Origin: Undibacter mobilis
GTDB taxonomy: Bacteria; Pseudomonadota; Alphaproteobacteria; Rhizobiales; Xanthobacteraceae
Length of the DNA stretch: 64,000 nucleotides
Assembly: GCF_003367195.1 (NCBI RefSeq)
Contig: NZ_QRGO01000001.1
Location: 1,412,501 to 1,476,500 of the forward strand
Reading direction: 5' to 3'
The first letter of the stretch is position 1. Every line of letters begins with the position of its first letter. The notes beneath the pieces are model-generated. The model did no database searches. It saw only the letters and a list, made by a program, of their open reading frames with translations, and was not told the DNA's origin. A program made the position numbers and the translations under genes. Shown in pieces: positions 9,629-18,853 of the stretch.

Positions 9629-11382
9629 TGATGAACATCCACAAACCTAAGGCGGAAGCCTTCCACAAGGCGTCAGGCGTGGCCGGTACTGAACCAGACG
9701 CAGTGACCGTCGAGTTGGTCCGCAACGGTTTGATTGCGGCCACCGAAGAAATGAAGACGGTCTTGATGCGGACCGCCTACAACATGATCATCTATGAAGC
9801 ACTCGACTTCACGGTCGGGCTGTTCGATGCCGACGGCGAGACGATCTCGATCGGCCTCGGTCTGCCGATGTTCATGCGCGGCATGAGTGACACCGTTAAA
9901 GCGCAGCTCGCGCATTTCGGCCACGATGGAATCGAGCCGGGTGACATTCTGGTGACCAATGATGCCTACATCACGGGCTCTCACCTTAACCATCCCACCT
10001 TTTCGATGCCCATCTTCGATGGCGATACGATTGTGGCCTTCGCGACCTGTATGGCGCACTGGCTGGACATCGGCGGCGTCCTCAACGGCATAACGACGGA
10101 CATCTATTCCGAAGGATTGCAAATCCCGATCGTGAAGTACCACAAGCGCGGCGTCCTGAACGACGATGTCTATCAGTTCATCCGCCTCAATGTGCGTAGG
10201 CCGGAACGGGCGATTGGAGATCTTGAGGCACAATTGTCGGCCGTTCGCGCCGGTGCGCGTCATTTCCAGGCGATGCTTCAAAGGTACGGCAGAGATCTGC
10301 TTCTCAAGAGCATCGAAAAGATCAAGGGCCACAGCGAGGCACTGGCGCGCGCTGCGATCCGCGAGATCCCGGATGGCGTTTACGAGGCGGAGTCGTTCAT
10401 GGACGACGATGGTATAGACCTCGATCGCCCCGTTCCGATCCGCGTCAAAGTCGAAGTGCGTGGCGAAGAGATGACGATCGATCTCAGCGGCGTCAGTCCG
10501 CAGGTCAAGGGCTTTTACAATTCCGGTGCTGGCGAGGCGAGCGCCCAGGTGGCCTTTAAATGCCTGACGCTGTCGCAGGACTTTCCCATCAATGACGGCG
10601 CCTATCGGCCTCTCAAGGTGATCATGCCGCCGGGCACCGTCATCAGCGCGACGCGGCCCGCGCCCATGCGGGTGTGGATGTGTTATCCGATGACCGTCAT
10701 CGACACCATCTTCAAGGCGCTTTCGGACGCGATTCCGTCAAAGATCATTGCTGCGCATCACGCGGACCTGATGACGGCAAATGTCAACGGAATCCATCCA
10801 AAAGACAACCAGATGTTCCTGTATCTCGGTGGTCTTATCGGCGGAGGCTGGGGCGCCAAGCACGATGAAGACGGTATGTCGGGAACCGTCTGCATCAACG
10901 ACGGCGACACTCATAATGGCCCGACCGAGCAGGTCGAGAATAAGTATCCGGTGCTTGTCGAGCGTTACGCCTTGCGCCAGGACTCCGGAGGCGCCGGCAA
11001 GCAGCGTGGCGGCCTTGGGACGGAACAGATTGTCGTCGCGCTGGCGCCCATCAATGTGAACACGCGGTGCGATCATGTGAAGAACCCGCCCGCGGGTCTG
11101 CAAGGTGGCTTGCCCGGTGCGGGTAATCAGGTAGGCAAACGCGGCAAAGACGGAAAACAGAGCATCTTCCCGAACGGCAAAGTCACGATGCGATTGGATG
11201 TAAATGAAGCCTATATTGTCCGTTCAGGCGGCGGCGGCGGCTTTGGCGATCCGCTCAAGCGAGATCGCGAGCGTGTCAAAAACGACCTTTATCAGGGCTA
11301 CATTTCTCCTGCCGGCGCGGCACGTGACTATGGGCTAGACACTGGTTACGCCCAAACTGGGCCGTCAGGTCATTCAAATTGA
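9628..11382 (+). CDS. hydantoinase B/oxoprolinase family protein, subunit B
   Basis: A 584-residue HyuB-type protein with the early VTVELVRNGLIAATEEMKTVLMRTAYN segment, the metal-site region DILVTNDAYITGSHLNHPTF, and the C-terminal GGGGFGDPLKRD stretch of the family. The HyuB subunit normally carries the hydrolytic or carboxylating metal site and works in a complex with the HyuA ATPase encoded just upstream. It is the last recognisable gene of the catabolic cluster. About 90 bp downstream there is a GC hairpin (CCCGCGG-AAACA-CCGCGGG, 11472-11490) without a T-run. Confidence 0.92.
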   Translation: MMNIHKPKAEAFHKASGVAGTEPDAVTVELVRNGLIAATEEMKTVLMRTAYNMIIYEALDFTVGLFDADGETISIGLGLPMFMRGMSDTVKAQLAHFGHDGIEPGDILVTNDAYITGSHLNHPTFSMPIFDGDTIVAFATCMAHWLDIGGVLNGITTDIYSEGLQIPIVKYHKRGVLNDDVYQFIRLNVRRPERAIGDLEAQLSAVRAGARHFQAMLQRYGRDLLLKSIEKIKGHSEALARAAIREIPDGVYEAESFMDDDGIDLDRPVPIRVKVEVRGEEMTIDLSGVSPQVKGFYNSGAGEASAQVAFKCLTLSQDFPINDGAYRPLKVIMPPGTVISATRPAPMRVWMCYPMTVIDTIFKALSDAIPSKIIAAHHADLMTANVNGIHPKDNQMFLYLGGLIGGGWGAKHDEDGMSGTVCINDGDTHNGPTEQVENKYPVLVERYALRQDSGGAGKQRGGLGTEQIVVALAPINVNTRCDHVKNPPAGLQGGLPGAGNQVGKRGKDGKQSIFPNGKVTMRLDVNEAYIVRSGGGGGFGDPLKRDRERVKNDLYQGYISPAGAARDYGLDTGYAQTGPSGHSN

Positions 11383-12425
11383 TCCCTGCGACAGATAAAA
11401 GCGACGCCACGAGCGCGGTTGCCGGGCATCCCTGGGACCAACGGACAGCCCCGGTCACATTTCGCCGCGGACCCGCGGAAACACCGCGGGCGAATGTAAA
11501 AGACTTGGTCGACGCGACGATGACTATCGGCGATTCGCTGAATCGCTGCCAGGCAAGGTCGCTTATATCGCTTCGAGCGCAGTTGTTTTGCCCGTAAGCC
11601 ATCACAAGACGAAGATGAGCAGGAGATGACTTTCAGCGACGGCGGAAAGTCCGCGGGGTAGGTCTTAGACCCTAAATATTGCGACACCTGACGGCATCAT
11701 CCGATCTCATCGGCGCCCAGCGGGTGCAGGGAGAAGCGTGACCTCAATGAAATCTAGCACTGCGCTGTTGAGATGGGGCCAAAATAGTGGTACACACCAT
11801 GTCGTAAGGCGGTCGGTAAGGCATTGATTTTACAGACGATATAGCGAAAGACGGGCAATCCCTCCCTCTCCGCCAATTTTTTCTTTGCTCCGCCTTTTTT
11901 GGCAGTTGAGCTAACCCTTTGAGAAATCACGACGCCGGCTTTCGCGATCGAGTCATGGCGAAGCGTGCAACACGCGATGTAGCCCATCATCTATTCGGCC
12001 GCGGGCTCGCGGCCCCAACCGACCTTGTGAACCGGCGGCAGGTGTTCCGACTGGGCCAGCAACCGCATTATGCGGATTGATTGAGGCGGGCACTGATCGA
12101 CTCGGTCTTCTGTCCGCTGTTTGGGGCGTTGGCCTGCGGCATTCAACTCAGAGCGTAGCCGGCCAGTCCGTAGACCCAAGGCTCGTTGCTTTGCCGGTCC
12201 AGAAAACTGCGACCTTTGGACCGTGTCGTAACGGTCTCGGCAATGCCAAGGTCGCTCTGCGTGACATTGTAGGATAGCGCTCTCAATGTCCTTCCGGAGC
12301 TGCCATAAAGAACTGACGCATCGTTTTACGACATCGTCAAAAGCTTTGTGGGTCGGATGACTCATCTTAAATGCGTAGACTCGCGGGGGTTGGCTTGATG
12401 GGCGTTTTTTTACCCGGAGACTGCC
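11383..12425 (+). other. Gene-poor intergenic stretch with debris
   Basis: I find no convincing gene here. The stretch contains a 7-bp-arm GC hairpin at 11472-11490, a tRNA-Ser 3'-end-like segment at 11857-11875 followed by T-rich sequence, and short open frames on both strands with no recognisable domain. The longest plausible one is a minus-strand frame from 12365 to 11991 (124 codons) starting MSHPTHKAFDD; its second half is rich in R, Q and P and looks non-coding. The region separates two unrelated metabolic clusters and looks like eroded accessory DNA. Confidence 0.6.
11857..11875 (+). repeat. tRNA-Ser 3'-end-like sequence (possible integration scar)
   Basis: The 19 bases AATCCCTCCCTCTCCGCCA match the 3' end of the tRNA-Ser gene at 58450-58468 (AATCCCTCTCTCTCCGCCA) with a single difference, including the encoded CCA. 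The sequence to its left does not fold as a tRNA. Site-specific integrases commonly use tRNA 3' ends as attachment sites, so this may be an att remnant of an element that integrated into a serine tRNA. No integrase is visible nearby. A chance match is possible but unlikely at this length. Confidence 0.45.
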
Positions 12426-12602
12426 GTGCGCAGCGCGATGGCTGTGCGGATCGATAAGTCGATCAAGTCGTCGATATTCGGAAGCTTGGTTGAGAACGAG
12501 GACCTCACGATGATCGGGGGCACGGGGCGCGGAGAGAGCGCCAAAGAACAATCGGACCTGCGGCGCCGATTCTTCAAAGCGGCGGGCATCAAGGCGAACT
12601 AG
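12426..12602 (+). CDS. Putative small protein, 58 residues, unknown function
   Basis: A short open frame with GTG start at 12426, preceded by GGAG (12415-12418) at a spacing of seven bases. The predicted protein is VRSAMAVRIDKSIKSS followed by a mixed-charge segment ending in DLRRRFFKAAGIKAN. It has no signal peptide or membrane segment and I recognise no family. The good ribosome-binding site and balanced amino acid composition make it more credible than its neighbours in this gene-poor stretch. It could equally be the decayed end of a longer gene. Confidence 0.3.
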   Translation: MRSAMAVRIDKSIKSSIFGSLVENEDLTMIGGTGRGESAKEQSDLRRRFFKAAGIKAN

Positions 12603-12818
12603 CGGAAGATGCAAGCGCGCTGCTTCGAGTACAAATGGCAAGATTCCGTAAGATTCCGAGACCCAGGGTCTTGTGTTGCACGTCTGGTCCTGAGGTGTGT
12701 GCTCCGGTCGGGGCAATCAGTTTTTGGTACCTGAACTGCCCCATGCGTTGTAAAATCGATCGTACGCTGCCTCAAAGAGCTGCAGGGCTATCACGTTGAA
12801 TGCAGCGGATGATCATCA

Positions 12819-13721
12819 ATGAATCTACTCTACTTCGCGGCCTTCCGAGCTGTGATGCTGACAGGTACGGTGAGTGCAGCGGCGGAACTGCTGGGCCGCA
12901 GCCAACCCGCCGTAAGCCGGTTGTTGGATAAGCTGGAGGCCGAACTCGGCGTCCCGCTTTTTGAGCGTCGGCGCGGTTTAGTGACGCCGACCTCGGTCGC
13001 GCGGCTTCTCCTCGACGAGATCGAGCGAGCCTATGTCTCGCTCGATTCATTGAAGAGCTTCGCCGCCCGCGTTGCCGAGGGCGAAAGCAGCCGTATCGAT
13101 ACGGCGATCATGCCGGCTCTTGCTCTGGGTTTCCTGCCGCGATTGCTGGCGGAATTCCAGAAGGACTGGCCAAAGACCAAGATCCTCATGCACGTCACTG
13201 TATCGGCGCGCATCGAGGAATGGGCGGCTTCGCAGCAGATCGATTTTGGTTTGGCCGAGACACCTTTCCGGCGTTCCGGCTTCCGCATCGAGCATTTCAG
13301 TGACACGCCATATGTCGCTGCTGTTCCGTCTGATCACCCGCTCGCCGACAAATCGCGGATCGAGCCGGCCGACCTTGTCGGTGTGCCGTTCATTTCCTGG
13401 GCATCCGTAACTTCGGGCGGACAATTGGTGGCCCAGGCATTCCGCACCTGTGGCGTGAAGTACGAACCGGCCTTTGAGACCACTGTCTCCTTCGTGGTTC
13501 ATCAAATGGTCCGAAATGGTGCGGGGGTCGGGCTGATCGATCCTTATACGGCCATCAGCGAAAGCGACGCGCGCGTCCGCATCATACCGTTCACGCCGAC
13601 GATTCCTTTCAACGTCGCACTGCTGCGCCCCGAGTCTAGGCCCGCCAGCCGTGCCGTCGATGCGCTGCTCGATCTGCTCGCAAGCCAGCGCGACGCCGCC
13701 TTGTACAGTTTGCCGCGGTAG
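12819..13721 (+). CDS. LysR family transcriptional regulator
   Basis: A 300-residue LysR-type regulator. The N-terminal helix-turn-helix includes FRAVMLTGTVSAAAELLGRSQPAVSRLLDKLE and the wing LGVPLFERRRG. The C-terminal part is the type 2 periplasmic-binding-like effector domain. ATG 12819 starts directly before the HTH; a 10-bp palindrome GATGATCATC (12808-12817) abuts it. The next gene is a GlpD-like dehydrogenase on the same strand 246 bp away, then an amino acid ABC transporter, so this protein is a likely regulator of that cluster. Confidence 0.93.
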   Translation: MNLLYFAAFRAVMLTGTVSAAAELLGRSQPAVSRLLDKLEAELGVPLFERRRGLVTPTSVARLLLDEIERAYVSLDSLKSFAARVAEGESSRIDTAIMPALALGFLPRLLAEFQKDWPKTKILMHVTVSARIEEWAASQQIDFGLAETPFRRSGFRIEHFSDTPYVAAVPSDHPLADKSRIEPADLVGVPFISWASVTSGGQLVAQAFRTCGVKYEPAFETTVSFVVHQMVRNGAGVGLIDPYTAISESDARVRIIPFTPTIPFNVALLRPESRPASRAVDALLDLLASQRDAALYSLPR

Positions 13722-13967
13722 TGTCGTCCCGGGGCTGGCGCAGTCGGTGACGTATCGGGCGATCGAGGCCAAACCTTCCAACTGCTCGCCATATCGGAAC
13801 TTTCCAACTTTCAGCGACACAAGACTGGTGCTGGCTTCAGGCTCGGCCAGTCTCGCCGTCAGTATGCATTTCTAACATAACGATCGCCAATCATTCTATT
13901 TTGAGTATTTCGGATTTGACGCTTACGTTTCAGGGCCGATTTCTCGAACCGCCGTGTTGTACAGGTC

Positions 13968-15488
13968 ATGACGACCCACACCGACGATGTGAAAGGCTTT
14001 GACGTCGTCGTCATCGGCGGCGGCATCAACGGAACGAGCGCAGCGCGGGAACTGACGGCTGCAGGCTATAGTGTCCTGCTTGCTGAGCAGGCCGACTTGG
14101 CCAACGGCGCGTCAAGTCGCTCGTCGCGTATCCTGCATTGCGGCCTGCGCTATTTCGAAACGCAACATCCGGTGCGGACTTTTGCGCGCTCGCCCACGCG
14201 TTTTCTCGCAGCGGTCCGGATGGCGAAGGCGGCCATGGAATCTCGGGAAGAGCTTGTCCGTCTTCAGCCCGAGCGGTGCAAGCCGTTCACCATGTGCTTC
14301 CCACTCTGGCGCGGCGATGACATCCGCAGTTGGCATCTCGACATCGGCTTTGCCCTGCTCGGACGTCTGGGGCCGCCGAGCCCGCCGCTCGACTATCGCC
14401 GTGTGGTCGATCTCGAACGGGACATTCCTTTCGTGGCCGATCTGCGCGATCGCAGCCGGCTGACATCGGTCGCGACGTATCGCGAATACATGATCGACTG
14501 GCCGGATCGTATCTGCGTCGACAATGCGCTCGAAGCGGAGCGGAACGGCGCCATCTTGCGCCTGTTCACGCGTGCGGCCCTTCGCGAGCGGACAAGTGAC
14601 GGAGATTGGATCGTCGATCTCTCGGCCCGGTCGGGAGCTAGTGAAATCGTCCGCGCCAAGGTCATCCTCAATCTGGCGGGCAGCTGGATCGACAACGTGC
14701 GGCCGGTCGGACAGATGGCGAACCGCCCACTCGTGCAGGGTACGAAGGGGGCCCACATCGTCGTGCGGCTTCCCGATCGATACCAAGGCTACGGCGTCGC
14801 GACCCTCCACCGCGGCGGCATGCCCTTCTATTGCCTCCCGCTCGAAGGCGACCGCTTCTATTTCGGACCGACCGAGACGTTGTTCGACGATGATGCGGAC
14901 AAGGCACGGCCGACCGTTGAAGATGTCGATTTCCTCCTCGGCGAGGCCAATCACTTGCTTCCCGGGCTGTCGCTGCAGCGCAAGGATGTGGAATTCACCT
15001 GGGCTGGCGTGCGCCCACTGACGTTTGATCCCGACCAGCCGATGGGTCGGCGCACGCGCGAGATCCACGATCTGACCGCAAGAGGAATGCCCCACGTGCT
15101 CGCCATGACGGCCGGGCCGGTGCAGAGCCACATGAGCGCAGGGCGGGAGTTGCACAATGCGGTCGCGCGGCTGCTGCCAGCGTCGGGTCGGCGAGTTGTC
15201 GTAAGCCAGGCCCCTTCGCGCCGCGTCGCCGCGCCGGGCGACTGTCGTGCGGCGTTGGCCGAAACATACAAAACCGCGGTCCTCCACGAACACGCGCGCG
15301 ATCTATGCGGCATTCTTCGCACGCGCACGGGTCACGCCTGGGGACGGCATGTCGATCGCGATGTTGTCGACCACGCGGCACAGTCCGTGGCCAACCTCTT
15401 GGGGTGGTCCCCGGAACAGACGTCGAAGGAAGTCGATGACTTCCTTCGACACCAGAGTCGACATTTCCCGAAGGGACATGCGGCCTGA
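13968..15488 (+). CDS. FAD-dependent glycerol-3-phosphate dehydrogenase-like oxidoreductase (GlpD family)
   Basis: A 506-residue flavoprotein. It has the Rossmann motif VVVIGGGINGTSAARELTAAG near the N-terminus, the GlpD-type stretch ASSRSSRILHCGLRYFE, and the later TWAGVRPL motif, all characteristic of aerobic glycerol-3-phosphate dehydrogenase. The C-terminal domain (LCGILRTRTGHAWG) is short and divergent. The neighbours are an amino acid transporter and amine-oxidising enzymes, not glycerol genes, so a substrate other than glycerol 3-phosphate is possible. It is 40 bp upstream of the ABC binding protein gene and probably co-transcribed with it. Confidence 0.85.
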   Translation: MTTHTDDVKGFDVVVIGGGINGTSAARELTAAGYSVLLAEQADLANGASSRSSRILHCGLRYFETQHPVRTFARSPTRFLAAVRMAKAAMESREELVRLQPERCKPFTMCFPLWRGDDIRSWHLDIGFALLGRLGPPSPPLDYRRVVDLERDIPFVADLRDRSRLTSVATYREYMIDWPDRICVDNALEAERNGAILRLFTRAALRERTSDGDWIVDLSARSGASEIVRAKVILNLAGSWIDNVRPVGQMANRPLVQGTKGAHIVVRLPDRYQGYGVATLHRGGMPFYCLPLEGDRFYFGPTETLFDDDADKARPTVEDVDFLLGEANHLLPGLSLQRKDVEFTWAGVRPLTFDPDQPMGRRTREIHDLTARGMPHVLAMTAGPVQSHMSAGRELHNAVARLLPASGRRVVVSQAPSRRVAAPGDCRAALAETYKTAVLHEHARDLCGILRTRTGHAWGRHVDRDVVDHAAQSVANLLGWSPEQTSKEVDDFLRHQSRHFPKGHAA

Positions 15489-15528
15489 AAGGTTCAATAG
15501 CGAAAGTGAAAACGAAGGGGAGAAAGTT

Positions 15529-16386
15529 ATGATATCATCAAGCAGGAAGAAGCATCTTGTCGCACTGACCGCCGCGTTCTTGGGTTCGATCGCGGTCCTG
15601 TCCGCCGGACCCGCGCAGGCCGACCGCCTCAAGGAGATCCTCGATCGGGGTACGGTGAGGGTCGGCGTTCAGGGCGCGTTTAAGCCCTGGTCGTTTCCGG
15701 CGCCGGACGGCACGCTGCAGGGCATCGAAGTCGATCTCGCCAAGAGCGTTGCAGAAGCGCTTGGCGTGAAATTCGAACCGGTCGTTATCACCTCCGCCAA
15801 CCGCATGCAGATGCTGCAGCAGAGCAAGATCGATCTGATCATCGGCGGCATGTACGACACTGCCGAGCGCCGCAAGATCGTCGGCATCATTGAGCCGTCC
15901 TATTGGACCTCCGGGCCAACCCTGCTCGCCAAGAAGGGCGTCATCAAGGACTGGAAGGACATCGCGGATAAGCCGGTCTGCGGCAAGCAGGGCAACGCTT
16001 ACAACAAGATGATCGAGACCGATCTGAAGGCGAAGCTGACCGCATTCGCCGGCAACACCGAAGGCAAGGAAGCACTGCGTAGCGGCAAATGCATTGCCTG
16101 GGCCTACGATGACGTCAGTATCATGGCCGATCTCGAGGTGCCGGAATGGAAAGATTACGAGATGCCGGTTTCGACGCTCTACAACAACCCCTGGGCTGCG
16201 GCCGTCCCGATTGAGGAAGTGAACAAGGGATGGGGCGTGTTCATGGCCGGCATGGCCTATCGCTGGCAGGCTGAAGGCAAGCTCATCGAGCTTGCCAAGA
16301 AGTGGAACGTCAAGCCGAGCGCCTGGTTCGCAGAACAGGAGAAGAAGCATAGCTGGGATCGCGCCTACCTGACGCCGAAGAACTGA
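15529..16386 (+). CDS. Amino acid ABC transporter substrate-binding protein (family 3)
   Basis: A 285-residue periplasmic protein with a Sec signal (basic SSSRKKH, hydrophobic core, cleavage near AQA-D around residue 32). The mature sequence starts RLKEILDRGTVRVGVQGAFKPWSF and has GIEVDLAKSVAEALG, hallmarks of the family 3 solute-binding proteins for polar amino acids and opines. The start at 15529 is supported by AAGGGGAGAAAG seven bases upstream; longer in-frame openings run into the previous gene. Two permeases and an ATPase follow. Confidence 0.93.
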   Translation: MISSSRKKHLVALTAAFLGSIAVLSAGPAQADRLKEILDRGTVRVGVQGAFKPWSFPAPDGTLQGIEVDLAKSVAEALGVKFEPVVITSANRMQMLQQSKIDLIIGGMYDTAERRKIVGIIEPSYWTSGPTLLAKKGVIKDWKDIADKPVCGKQGNAYNKMIETDLKAKLTAFAGNTEGKEALRSGKCIAWAYDDVSIMADLEVPEWKDYEMPVSTLYNNPWAAAVPIEEVNKGWGVFMAGMAYRWQAEGKLIELAKKWNVKPSAWFAEQEKKHSWDRAYLTPKN

Positions 16387-16427
16387 CCCGACAGTGTTCA
16401 GACCCGTCGCATTCATGATGGCCAGCC

Positions 16428-17174
16428 GTGCTTGATATCATCGGACCATTCTTCCGGCGGCTTCATGAGACGACGGGTCTGAACTTCAACGTTTTCTACG
16501 ATCGCTACGAATACGATCGCTTTCTGACGGGAGCGTCCAATTCGCTGCAGCTTATCTTCTGGACGCTGCTGCTCTCTCTCGTGATCGGTGTACTTGGCGC
16601 TTGGGCCCAGAACGCCAGAAGCCGGGTCGTGCGTGTGGTGATGGGCGCCTATATCCAGGCTTTTCGCAATACCCCGCCCATGATCCAGCTGCTGTTCTTC
16701 TTCTTCGGATTGGGAACGCTTACGCCGACTGTCGATATGGGTGGTTATTCGCAGCCACTGATCTCGTCTTATGCCTGGGCAATCATCTCGCTGGGGATAT
16801 TTGGCGGCGCATTCAACGTTGAGATATTCCGATCGGGTCTCGAGGCTGTGCCTGAATCCACCTTGGACGCCGCTGAAAGCCTCTGCTTCTCGCGCTGGCA
16901 GACTTATCTCTACGTGACATTGCCTTTGGCGGTCAGGATCAGCTTGCCGGCCCTGACCAACAACCTCGTGAGTCTAGCCAAGACAACTTCGCTGGCTTAC
17001 GTGATCGCCGTTCCGGAGATGACTTACGTCCTCAATCAGGTCTGGTCGGACAATGTCAACGTCCCGGAAATGATGCTTTTGCTGTTCCTGTTTTATATCG
17101 TTGTGGTGACAGCGTTGGCCAGTGTTCTGCACTTCATTGAGCGCAGAGCCGCCCTGCCGGGGTATGGTCAATGA
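16428..17174 (+). CDS. Amino acid ABC transporter permease (HisM/GlnP-like), first
   Basis: A 248-residue membrane protein of the His/Glu/Gln/Arg/opine permease family. SNSLQLIFWTLLLSLVIGVLGAW is the first membrane segment, and FRNTPPMIQLLFFFFG and the EAA-like loop near ESTLDAAESLCFSRWQTYLYVTLP are typical. It starts with GTG at 16428 and overlaps the next permease gene by four bases. It pairs with the second permease to form the heterodimeric channel. Confidence 0.92.
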   Translation: MLDIIGPFFRRLHETTGLNFNVFYDRYEYDRFLTGASNSLQLIFWTLLLSLVIGVLGAWAQNARSRVVRVVMGAYIQAFRNTPPMIQLLFFFFGLGTLTPTVDMGGYSQPLISSYAWAIISLGIFGGAFNVEIFRSGLEAVPESTLDAAESLCFSRWQTYLYVTLPLAVRISLPALTNNLVSLAKTTSLAYVIAVPEMTYVLNQVWSDNVNVPEMMLLLFLFYIVVVTALASVLHFIERRAALPGYGQ

Positions 17175-18001
17175 AACCACGCGCATTTTCCCTTGACCCG
17201 AGCCGCCTGACGCCCACGAGGCCGCTGTCCTATATCAGCTGGCGATACGGTGTGTGTCTGGTCGGAGCCCTTGCTCTTTCGCTGGTGTCGGCCTGGGCGC
17301 AAACAACCGTCGCTGGACGCCCCTCCGCAATCGAGACGCTGGGCATCTGGTTGCCCTTCATTCTTCGGGGTTTCGTTCTCAATCTGTTAATGAGCTTTGC
17401 GGCGATGGCGCTGGCGACTGTACTCGGGATTGGGCTGGGACTGATGCAGATCAGCCTGTTGCGGCCGATCCGAGCGCCGTCTCGCTTTATCACGCATCTC
17501 CTGCGCAACTCGCCCTGGCTCGTTATCCTGTTTGCCATCATGTATCTGCTTCCCGCGGAAGTGAGGTTGCCGGGAGGCGTCAAGATACTGCTTCCTGACT
17601 GGGCCAAGGCGACGGTCGCTTTTGCGCTGCCGGTGATGGGCAACATCAGTGAGATCGTTCGTGGGGCCGTGCTGTCCATTCCGACGGGCCAGTGGGAGTC
17701 GGCCGAAGGGCTTGCCTTCACCCGGTCGCAGACGCTGCGTTGGATTATCCTGCCGCAATGTATTCGTCGCGCCATCCCGCCTTGGATGAATTGGTACGCG
17801 CTGCTTACGCTTTCGACGCCGATGGCCTCGATCTTCAGTGTTCATGAGGCCGTTGCGAACGCGCAGGCTGGCATGGAGGCGGCGGGGGCCAGGCCCGACC
17901 TCCTCTTTCCGTTCTACCTGTTCCTGCTGTGCCTCTTCTTCGCCTACATCTATCCCATTGCCCTTTGGACGCGAAAGCTTGAGCGCCAGTATGCCGTCTG
18001 A
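17171..18001 (+). CDS. Amino acid ABC transporter permease, second
   Basis: A 276-residue membrane protein of the same family as the preceding one. FVLNLLMSFAAMALATVLGIGLGL and the segment LLRNSPWLVILFAIMYLLP match the conserved periplasmic and membrane parts, and the cytoplasmic loop includes GQWESAEGLAFTRSQTLRWIILPQ. An N-terminal extension of about 50 residues containing one extra hydrophobic segment precedes the permease core. Start and stop overlap both neighbours (ATGA upstream, 11 bp with the ATPase downstream). Confidence 0.92.
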   Translation: MKPRAFSLDPSRLTPTRPLSYISWRYGVCLVGALALSLVSAWAQTTVAGRPSAIETLGIWLPFILRGFVLNLLMSFAAMALATVLGIGLGLMQISLLRPIRAPSRFITHLLRNSPWLVILFAIMYLLPAEVRLPGGVKILLPDWAKATVAFALPVMGNISEIVRGAVLSIPTGQWESAEGLAFTRSQTLRWIILPQCIRRAIPPWMNWYALLTLSTPMASIFSVHEAVANAQAGMEAAGARPDLLFPFYLFLLCLFFAYIYPIALWTRKLERQYAV

Positions 18002-18773
18002 TCAGCAGAAACCCGACAGTTCTGCCCCGCCGTTACGGGGTGCGCCAATTGTCTCCTTGAAGGACGTCCACAAGGCATTCGGCGCCTTCGAGGTGATCAA
18101 GGGCATTAGCTTCGACGTCAGCAAAGGCGAGGTCGTTTGCATTATCGGGCCGTCGGGTTCGGGCAAGTCGACTCTGATCCGTTGCATCAACGGGTTGAGC
18201 CCGATCCAGCGCGGCTCGATTACGGTCCAAGGTCAAGAAGTCAACGACCCGAAGCTGGACAAGCTCGCCCTACGCAAGAAGGTCGGCATCGTCTTCCAGC
18301 AATACAATCTATTCCCGCACAAAACCGCGCTTGAGAACGTCATGATGGCGCCGCTGAAGGTTCTGCGGGAGCCGAAGGCGGAGGTGGAAGCGCGTGCCCG
18401 AGCCCTGATCGCTAAGGTGCGCCTCACCGGAAAAGAGGACGCCTATCCGGGGCAATTGTCCGGCGGTCAGCAACAGCGCGTGGCGATCGCACGAAGTCTC
18501 GCCATGCGGCCGGATGTGATGCTGTTCGATGAGGTTACAGCAGCGCTCGATCCGGAGACAGTCAAGGAAGTTTTGGTGACAATCAAGGAACTCGCGGCTG
18601 ACGGTATGACCTGCATTCTCGTCACGCACGAAATGGGATTCGCGCGGGAGGTCGCCGACCACATCTACTTCACCGACAAGGGCGTCATCGTCGAGCACGG
18701 GCCGCCCCAGGAGTTCTTCAACCAAGCAAAGGATCCACGGACGCGGCAGTTTTTGAGCCAAGTCCTGTCCTGA
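17991..18773 (+). CDS. Amino acid ABC transporter ATP-binding protein (GlnQ/HisP-like)
   Basis: A 260-residue ATPase with Walker A GPSGSGKST, Q-loop VFQQYNLFPHKTALENV, signature LSGGQQQRVAIARSLAM, Walker B VMLFDEVTAALDPE and switch His in LVTHEMGFA. FPHKTALENV is typical of polar amino acid transporters. ATG 17991 lies within the end of the second permease gene, so it is coupled to it. It energises the importer formed with the three preceding genes. Confidence 0.95.
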   Translation: MPSDQQKPDSSAPPLRGAPIVSLKDVHKAFGAFEVIKGISFDVSKGEVVCIIGPSGSGKSTLIRCINGLSPIQRGSITVQGQEVNDPKLDKLALRKKVGIVFQQYNLFPHKTALENVMMAPLKVLREPKAEVEARARALIAKVRLTGKEDAYPGQLSGGQQQRVAIARSLAMRPDVMLFDEVTAALDPETVKEVLVTIKELAADGMTCILVTHEMGFAREVADHIYFTDKGVIVEHGPPQEFFNQAKDPRTRQFLSQVLS

Positions 18774-18853
18774 GCCAAGTTTGTAACGATGTGCCGCGCA
18801 AATGCCTTCGTGTGCGCGAACGTACCGACTCGGCTCGGAGTCCGGAGACGCCA

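Noticed and set aside
11991..12716. Minus-strand frame of 241 codons in the gene-poor stretch
   Set aside because: No domain, no ribosome-binding site and low-quality composition; kept only as a note in the intergenic entry.
14112..15293. Minus-strand frame of 393 codons opposite the GlpD-like gene
   Set aside because: No recognisable motif and composition typical of antisense of a GC-rich gene.
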